NCBI RefSeq assembly: GCF_000003815.2 | Contig: NC_049987.1 | Coordinates: 62,001-126,000 of the forward strand | DNA length: 64,000 nucleotides | Origin: Branchiostoma floridae | Taxonomy: Eukaryota > Chordata > Leptocardii > Amphioxiformes > Branchiostomatidae | Direction of reading: 5' to 3' | Shown here: positions 51,101-60,100 of the stretch, piece by piece | Layout: each line of letters opens with the position of its first letter | Position numbering within the stretch: position 1 is the stretch's first letter | The notes under the pieces: model-generated | The model's input: only the letters and a program-made list of their open reading frames with translations | Told to the model about the DNA's origin: nothing | The model's database searches: none | Program-made: the position numbers and the translations under genes

Positions 51101-54100
51101 CGCTATGAGGCCCATTATCGAACTTGACCTTATTTTTTGGGACCGCTACCTATCCACCAAATATCATTAATATCTATCAACAACATCTCGAGTTGTGTTG
51201 ATTACAGCCAAACGCACTTACATGTACGTACAAAGCTTGCTGCAGACCAGTACGAAAATGCCAGGTATACCATTTTCAAACTTGATCTTCTTTTCCACAA
51301 CTGGTACACACCTACCAAATATCATCAAAATCCATCCACAACTAACATGAGTTATATGCTGTTGGAAAAGTCCTGGCTCAACCATTTCCATAACCTTCTG
51401 CCATTCTGGCGAAGGCAATAATAGAGAAGCAGGGTGAAGCTCTACAGTGGCCGAGAGTTGGACACAGGCCTAAAGGAGATAATCTCACCCAGAGTAGTTA
51501 CTCTTCACTGCACGAGAATCATTGACATTTGTTGAATGCCTCCAGAAGTAGAGTGACATGTCATCAGAGGGAGAACAGGTCGTGCTCTTCTGAACCAAAA
51601 TGTAGGCCAGTCGGGAGTACAGCGCTAGCCGGCCAGGGAAGTTATGCTACCTACTCCCGACTAATACGATTTTACGGGGCATGTTGCTCAAAGCCACTGA
51701 GTGCAGTCCTCTGGCAACCAGCGTACAAAGATGGATAACTTCGACATATGAAAGGCCGATTTGTAGCCAATCAAAAAGCTGGAAACGTAGAGAGCATGGT
51801 ACAGCCCTCTGCTCTTCCTGCATTTTGAAAAACGTCTGGACGGAAACAATATGTTTAGCTTCGCAAACAAAAACAAAAAAAGAATGTGAAGCCAGCTACC
51901 CAGGTCCTCCCTCCCGATCACGTCAGATCGCTACTCTCACTTGATCTTGGAGGCTGTATATTAAGGTGGTTTATGTCTGTTATCAAATTCGGTAACAAAC
52001 GTTACCATCACGAATGTGATGGTTGCCATGGTTATATCGTCCACGTATAAGACTAGAAATGGCTGCTTTTGTGACGCTGTACAGATGACAGCAAAATTGC
52101 TATTTTTACATGTATATTTCATTTTGTACATGTGTATTTGAGTGAGTGATATTTCAGTGAGAACAAGTGCTGTATAGAACTTTGTCTAAAATGTTCTGTA
52201 TTTCTCCCAGATTACAACTGACCAGAACCACAGGTGTACTGACCACTTCCAGGGAACGTCTAGTGCAGCTCCACTGGCCACTGGAATCGTTGCACTGACC
52301 CTTCAAGCCAAGTGAGTCATCTTCTATGTACAAAGTCCACCATGGTGATGTACCAGTAAGATTTGTACATTATGCAGTATAATGTGGGGTTGTATTGGCA
52401 CTCACTGCCCACAAGTTGGCTTGTTTGCTACTGGATGTAGCAGCTTCTACCTCTGATCATCATCATCATCAGTTGACATGCTTACTCACCATAGAGGTTA
52501 TGAGTTGACATGGGTAGACCTTATGGGTTGACATACCCTTTCATCGGCTGCAGGGACGGGGATGTGCCAGGTTGTTTATGAATGGTGTAAGTTGCTGTAT
52601 GGCTAATATGAGATGGAGGTTTACCAGGCCTCCATCCAGATGATTTGTTTCACCAACTCCCGACAGAATGATTTGGACCATCACACACTGGGGCATGCCC
52701 TTGCTCTTTTTCGAAAGGTGTGGTGGGTTCTTTTTAATAGCATGCTTTAGCTGTGGCTCTGCTCAAACATGTGATCTCCATTTAATGTCCTATCCGAGGG
52801 ATGCCCCTAACCAAAACGCTATTTCCGGCAATTTCGGGGACTCTGTCTGGCATTTGACTTCGTGACTTGTTTATTTATTTATCTATTCATTCGTGACTTG
52901 TTACGGTGAATTTCTTAGTAACGCTTAACGGTGTACTGGGGATAACAAATGACGATTAAAGTTGAATTCAAATAACGAAGACCAATAATGCTTGACAAAG
53001 AATATACCAATAACGATTAACGTTGAATTAGAGCAGGTCGATAAGGATTAATGGTGAATAAAAATGGCTCGTAAAGCTTAATGGAAAAAGGCATGCATGC
53101 CCTCTTTGATATCAGATTCATCAATTTTGTTAGGATGGTATCAACTTACATGTATCTTCCAAGCAAAGGTTCTGTCAAATAAGGGTACTTGAGGTGATGT
53201 GTAAAAGTTATNNNNNNNNNNNNNNNNNNNNNNNNNNNNNNNNNNNNNNNNNNNNNNNNNNNNNNNNNNNNNNNNNNNNNNNNNNNNNNNNNNNNNNNNN
53301 NNNNNNNNNNNNNNNNNNNNNNNNNNNNNNNNNNNNNNNNNNNNNNNNNNNNNNNNNNNNNNNNNNNNNNNNNNNNNNNNNNNNNNNNNNNNNNNNNNNN
53401 NNNNNNNNNNNNNNNNNNNNNNNNNNNNNNNNNNNNNNNNNNNNNNNNNNNNNNNNNNNNNNNNNNNNNNNNNNNNNNNNNNNNNNNNNNNNNNNNNNNN
53501 NNNNNNNNNNNNNNNNNNNNNNNNNNNNNNNNNNNNNNNNNNNNNNNNNNNNNNNNNNNNNNNNNNNNNNNNNNNNNNNNNNNNNNNNNNNNNNNNNNNN
53601 NNNNNNNNNNNNNNNNNNNNNNNNNNNNNNNNNNNNNNNNNNNNNNNNNNNNNNNNNNNATTCATGAGAAGCTCAAATCGGCCTGCAGGCCCCTTTTCAT
53701 TGAGGTCATGATGGAGGTAAGGGTCAGATAGAATATAACAGAGATACAGGTTACCTTGAGTCCTTATAAACGTATATCGCCACATAATATTATACATGCC
53801 GATACATTACTAGAGCAAAAGCTAAGCATTCACAGTCTGTGTCCATTCGTTTTGGTTAGTTCTTGTATTTCAAGAGTCTCTTAAAGCTGGTCAGATTTGG
53901 AGCCGTACATGTGTCTGGCAGTAGGTTGTTCCAGACATTGGTCCACGATAGGCTATCGATCTTCTGAATGTCTCTCGTTTAGGCTTTGGGACAAGCAGCT
54001 GACTACTTGTGCTTTGTCTGGTGGCCCGTGTCCTCTGGTCCTTGCATTACACAAATATCTGGTATACGTAGGGTGATGCTTTGCTGTTAAGGGCTTTGTA

Positions 54101-57100
54101 GATTTTGCTCAAAACCAAAAGCTACATGAGCATACAAAAAGTGAAAAGAAAACATTTCGCCACACCAAATCTATTTGTTGCTTCTCGGATTTTTTTTTTT
54201 CAGAAAAAAATTGGACCGACAGGTCAAAAAAAATAAAGAAATTTTTTTTAAAGGTCTGGGTTGAAGATATGGCGCTTAAAATGATATTCTTGAAGTCAGG
54301 TTTGTATTCGACATGTGCCAAAACCTCAGTAATTTTTTTCTCTTGTATCTTCAATGATAGGGAAAATATTTAATCAGCAGACTCAAATTTCATTACCCCT
54401 GGGACTCAATTATTGAGGATTGTTTATCATTTTTTAACATGTATGTAAATTTCATAACCATAGTTCAATTTAGCATGTTATAAAACCCTGGTATAAGTTT
54501 TTCCCTTGTATCGTGTATGACTGCAGAGATATTGTAATCTTGCTATTTAATTAGCTGATGCAGAGAACAGGGGTGCCTAAGCATTTGCACAAACCCTATG
54601 AAATTCGTATGAATATTATGTGATACACACAAATCACTATGCAAAAACACACAAACCTTATGGATATTGCACGAATCACTATGCAAAACGCACAAATCTT
54701 ATGTGATACGCACAAACCTTATGAGATTTGCATAGACCTTATGTAAAACGGCAGCCGGGCAGAATGATTTTGAGCATTTCTACCCATGAAATTTATATAT
54801 TCAAGGCATGAAATGGACATATATCGCCATGAAGACGTACATGTATTTGATAGCCTGTGAGTTTCTGTTTTGCTTCATTTTGGTGTGTTACATCATATTT
54901 TTCCGTCGCCGAATATTGAAGCCGCCATCTTGATCTAATGACAGCAAGTTTGTTAGATTATAAATAAAGAACTACATAAATACTAATATCGATGGTTATT
55001 TTTTTAAAGAACTTCTGCTCCGCCATACCTGTAGATTACCTTCATATGGGTCAATTTCATGATACACAGTGATACGCATTTCAAAGTCTTCATTTTTATA
55101 GAATCAATGTATTACTAATGATGTGCAACCCCACTATCACCATAAAGAAAACATTTGTGAGGTCATACATGATATGTTTAATGTCAGATGCATCTACTCG
55201 TAGCTTCAAACATTCTTAACATGGGGTCACACCTGCGTATATTTTCAAGTGCGCATGATTTCCGCATGAAATTTTGTCAATACGCGGCCGAATGCCCAAC
55301 ATTTGGAATTTTTTTGGAATAAATTGAATGGTATGTCGAGCCCATCTGGCGTTTGAATTACGACTTCAGCGTTTCCATTTTGCATGAGGTGCGTATGATT
55401 GCATATAAAATGCGCAACAGAATTTTCCGTGCTGCGAATAGCTGCGTATGAGGTACGTATGTTGGGCATATTCCAGACGCACACAACGTCTACTGACCGC
55501 ATGCCTGACACACCTGGTGCTAATTGCATTCCAAACGCATTTCAGGTGTGTCAGAGGAACAGTTTCTGTTACATATACTTTTGTCTGCGAGCATTGCCAA
55601 TAGACCATTGTACTATGTATATTTTTGTTTACAGGCAGTGCAAGTAGAACATTGATAAGTAAACAGTGAAGAGTTTTTTTTTATTTATTTGCGAAGATTT
55701 TACAGTTATGTGGGCCATCATTTACCTTTAAAATTATATGCACTGTTAAGATTGTGTTTGTTTTCACTTTGTCCTTAATGATTCCCTATATCATCTTAGT
55801 ATTTCAACTACTGTAAAAAGTGTGGCAATTAAAATTATTGCCATGGCGACGGTTTTATTGTTTATAAATATTAAGGATTGTTGTTATCAATGGGTTTTAA
55901 TAGTCGTATTCCATTCGCCTGGCGATTAATGTTTAGAGAGCATTGCTGTCAAAAGGGGTTCTCTTGTGAGTGAAGGGTGAACTAATAATGTGAATGCTTC
56001 TCATCAATTTTACAAATCAGACCTTCATTTACATAAATCATATCATCAGTTGATCATCTTCTCTAGCTAAATAACAACATGCTAGAAATATCAAAGTCTT
56101 AGCAAAGAAAGCTATTGTAGTATTTTCTAATAATTTATGTAAATGAGACCCTAATTTACTTGATGTATGTCTAATAACGTTCAAATATCGTAGTTGCCAA
56201 ATGTTGCAAGAATGAAATTATCATCATCAACCACTTTGATATTATAACAATTTCTCAATGATTATGCAAATTAGATAACAATTTGTATCATTTTATGTCT
56301 ATCTATATTTCTCTATTTTTAAATTACATATGCTATATGTTTGACTGAGTGTCCTATTACGCGGCTATGAATTGATAACTGATGTAGAGTCATACGCGCA
56401 CTTACGCCTCTAGATACGGCCGTTTTTCATGGTCCGGATGCGGCGCACCACTTAGAGCAAGTCACACATGTTGAACTAGAGTTCCACGACCCCATACCTT
56501 CGTCATTAATTATGCAAATAAGGCTCTCATTTGCATAAATTATATTACTTGATCATCTCCTTCACCAAACAGACGTGCGCAATATATGTTAAGAAAGGAG
56601 GGATTTTGTCGCTTTTTCTGATAATTTATGCAAATAAGGACCTCATTTGCATAATCAATATTCAACGATGTTCACCTGTACATAACTTCCAAATGCTACA
56701 AGTATGAAATTCCCGACATTTACCACAATGACATGAAAGCATTTTCTCATTAATTATGCAAAGTAGGTCTTTATTTTGCACAATATATATCTATCAATAT
56801 TCTCTTTTTAAGTTACAAAGGTCACATGTTGCAATGGTCCTATAATTGAACTGAGCATGTTTAGACGATTTTCCAATCAATTATGCAAATTAGCTTCCAA
56901 TCTGCATAATTGATATAGAATTATATGAAGCATCACGTAACCTATCCACATACTAAAAATCATAACAATCCGTCAACCCCTTCTTGAGTTATTCCCTTTC
57001 AAAGTCTGACACTACACCTGTCTTGCAGTTCCAAAACAAGCCGCTAGGGGGCCCAAACCTATACTACTTACTCACGGCATCAAAAGCTGTCTACAACTTA

Positions 57101-60100
57101 AAATTCATAGCTGCAACATGTCCAGAACTCGAGATATCAAACCAGGAAGTTCCGCTGCAGTACCGTAACAGGCCGCTAGGGGACCCAAAATCTAATCGTT
57201 TCCAGGTCTCAACAAGACCTACCCACATACCGAATATCAATACAATCCATCCAGGCGTTCTAGAGTTATGGTGGTCTTCTACAAACACACACACATACAA
57301 ACGCTACCCAAAATATAACGACAGTGATTCACTTCTTTAATGGCGATGTTAACTATCACATCGCTATCTCACAACCCCACATGTTATACATCATTTAAGC
57401 TCAAACAATGCTTGTTTCACACATTAGTTTGCATTTTTGAAACAAAGATATCAAGGGTGAAGAAGGCCGCACCAAACTTTCCAAACTCCAAACGAACGAA
57501 CCCGGAAGTGATTTCCACGACTCACGGGTCATTTTCCGAGGAACATATTTCAACCATCCTTTATCCCCTGTTTCAAATGTTTACATTTCCATGACCACCA
57601 TACTACATACTACAATTCTGGTACGTCTGAAGTCCTAGGCTTTTCTCAATTTTGCACGGCGATCAGTCAAAAATCGCCTCGCGAGAATACACTGCTGTGC
57701 ACACGTATATGTGCCCTGGTACCTGGTACTGGAAAGCATACCCGTGGAGGTAATGGTTCAGTCCGGTATGATGCGCGGCAAAACCCGGAAGTGATTTCCA
57801 CGACTCACGGGTCATTTTCCGAGGAACATATTTCAACCATCCTTTATCCCCTGTTTCAAATGTTTACATTTCCATGACCACAATACTACATACTACAATT
57901 CTGGTACGTCTGAAGTCCTAGGCTTTTCTCAATTTTGCACGGCGATCAATCGAAAATCGCCTCGCGAGAATACACTGCTGTGCACACGTCTGGAAAGCAT
58001 ACCCGTGGAGGTAATGGTTCAGTCCGGCATGATGCGCGGCATGATGCGCGGAAAAAAAATTCCTGAGATGCCTGTACAGTTTTTAGAATTCTTTGCAAAC
58101 GGTCGCTCACTATACTATTAGGCTCGCCAATCAGGCGTCGCCAAAAATCACTCATACACACCACAAAACGTATATTCAAGATGTTTATCAAACACGTAAA
58201 TTAAGCAATTATGAAACCTTACGCCCTCTTTCAAAGTTGTAATATGTCTCTATTTTGCACCTTTATATCATGTGGTTCTACACACAAAAAAGTAGTATTA
58301 TCAGTAAATAAAGTCAAATATCTGCAACACAAATTGACCCAGTGCTTCAGCAGGTTCCTCTGCATCTTCCTTTCCCTGGAGGCTCTGTTGGGACCAGTCA
58401 CATTCATGGTGTCCTGCAAGTTGTGACCATCTCTCCATGCCCCTGGTACAAATTAGTCAGTCCTGGCCTGGATCTGCCATCTTGAGATGATCTGTTCTGT
58501 CTAGACTCATATGCACCTTCGTATTTATTCCAAATCTGGAGTGTGCGTCGATCACACTATCAGTACGCGTAGTATGCGCAACCCGATCGCAGAACGTACG
58601 TCACTAAATCGTTATCTATTCTATATCATATCTATTGCATTCGTTATATGGTCGTTCATGGTGCGTTGCGTCTGCGCTGTAAGTACACTATGTACTCGCA
58701 ATGCCGCAATATCCGCGTATTACTGCGTATAAAGCGCAAACATATAGTGCCTCCATACCACATTCGACCAACGTGGGGCCACTCTATTGCGTATCCATAA
58801 CGTTTTTGCCACCAAACTGCATACGAATGATAGTTTTGTGCATGTTCAAAACTATCGGGCATACTGGGCGTATTTTTTTGTTTGCCTGCGTACTTGAAAC
58901 TTTCTAAGAACGATTCAGATGCATTTGAGGTGCGTTTTGCGTGCGGCCGCGGATGGAAGAAATTAGCCAAAATGTCAAAACGTAACTCATGCGGCTTGAA
59001 AATATACGCAGGTGTGACCCCACCTTTAGACTGTTAGCTTTGAAGCTAAGTATGAAGTATATGTACAGGAGAGATTGGAATCCAGAGGAATTCAGAATTC
59101 TCCTAGGGGAGTTTGGAATTTTGCCACAACTCAACTGGAAGGAGAGATTGGAATTCTACCAGGAGAATCTTTGATTCTACCATAAGTGGTTTCAAACTTC
59201 AGAGTTTCAAACAATACATCAAAGAATTTAATAACAGTGTCTTAATCTATCTTTTCTAACAAGCTAAACAACAGTGTTCAGGTTGCCAGAGACCTCAGAT
59301 TTTACAGAATGTTGACTTTACCACTCTTTCATACTCTTACAAATTTAATGATAAAAGCAGCTCAGCTTATGAGATCAATATCTCATAAGCTCTGCTTTTA
59401 TCGTTAAGTTAAAGCATTGATCAGTGATAGTGCCCTAAGGTTGGCCGATTTCCATTTTGTTTACATGCCGAAGTCTAGAAAAATGGCCCAGAAACTTCTT
59501 TAGCCCAATGCCATGGCAACGAGGGGTTCTGAGCAGAAGAAAGCAATTTTGAGAGTTATGTACTATCACTGTGCAAAGAATAAGCCAAATCGATTTTTGC
59601 ACCAGTGCCACCATTGTTTGACCACTACAGACATTCACTCTTACAATGTACAATGTAAGTGTCTAGATTCTGATTATGCTGTTTTTTGTTTTTTTGCAGG
59701 TATGGTTTTGGCATGATGGATGCTGGTGCCATGGTAAAGTTGGCCCAAGAATGGACCCCTGTGGGACACCAGCACCGCTGTGTTGTTACCTATGATGGCC
59801 CAAAACAGTATGGTCACCATCTTTTTTATCACTTGTCAGCCTTATCTTCCACATGTATACATTAGATGACTGAAGGCCTACTTACATGTACATGTGCAAC
59901 AGCTTGTCATACACTTGTGCGGTGTATCACAGCTTGCAAACTTTTCTTGTTTGGGGGGAATAGAGTAAAGTTTTCCAGTTTCGTCACTCAGCTTCTAGTG
60001 TTGCTTAGTGTGAGTACCATCTACATCTGCTTTATTTCTAGCTCTGTATTCTATCCAAATGTATTTCCAGTGCAATTCAGTGCATGCATTGAACACACTT

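Larger units (their letters stand above)
55223..59021. mobile_element. 3.8-kb TIR element with long arms
   Basis: GGGGTCACACCTGCGTATAT(TTTCAAG) at 55223-55249 is exactly inverted at 58995-59021. Beyond the ends, both arms (about 400 bp each) are rich in TGCGTATGA-like words. Inside are AAATTATGCAAATAAGG-type repeats, a reverse (TG)-type repeat and a 283-bp duplication. No target duplication or transposase is clear. Confidence 0.6.

Noticed and set aside
53141-53797. Long open frames on both strands across 53141-53797
   Set aside because: They are open only because they run through the block of Ns.
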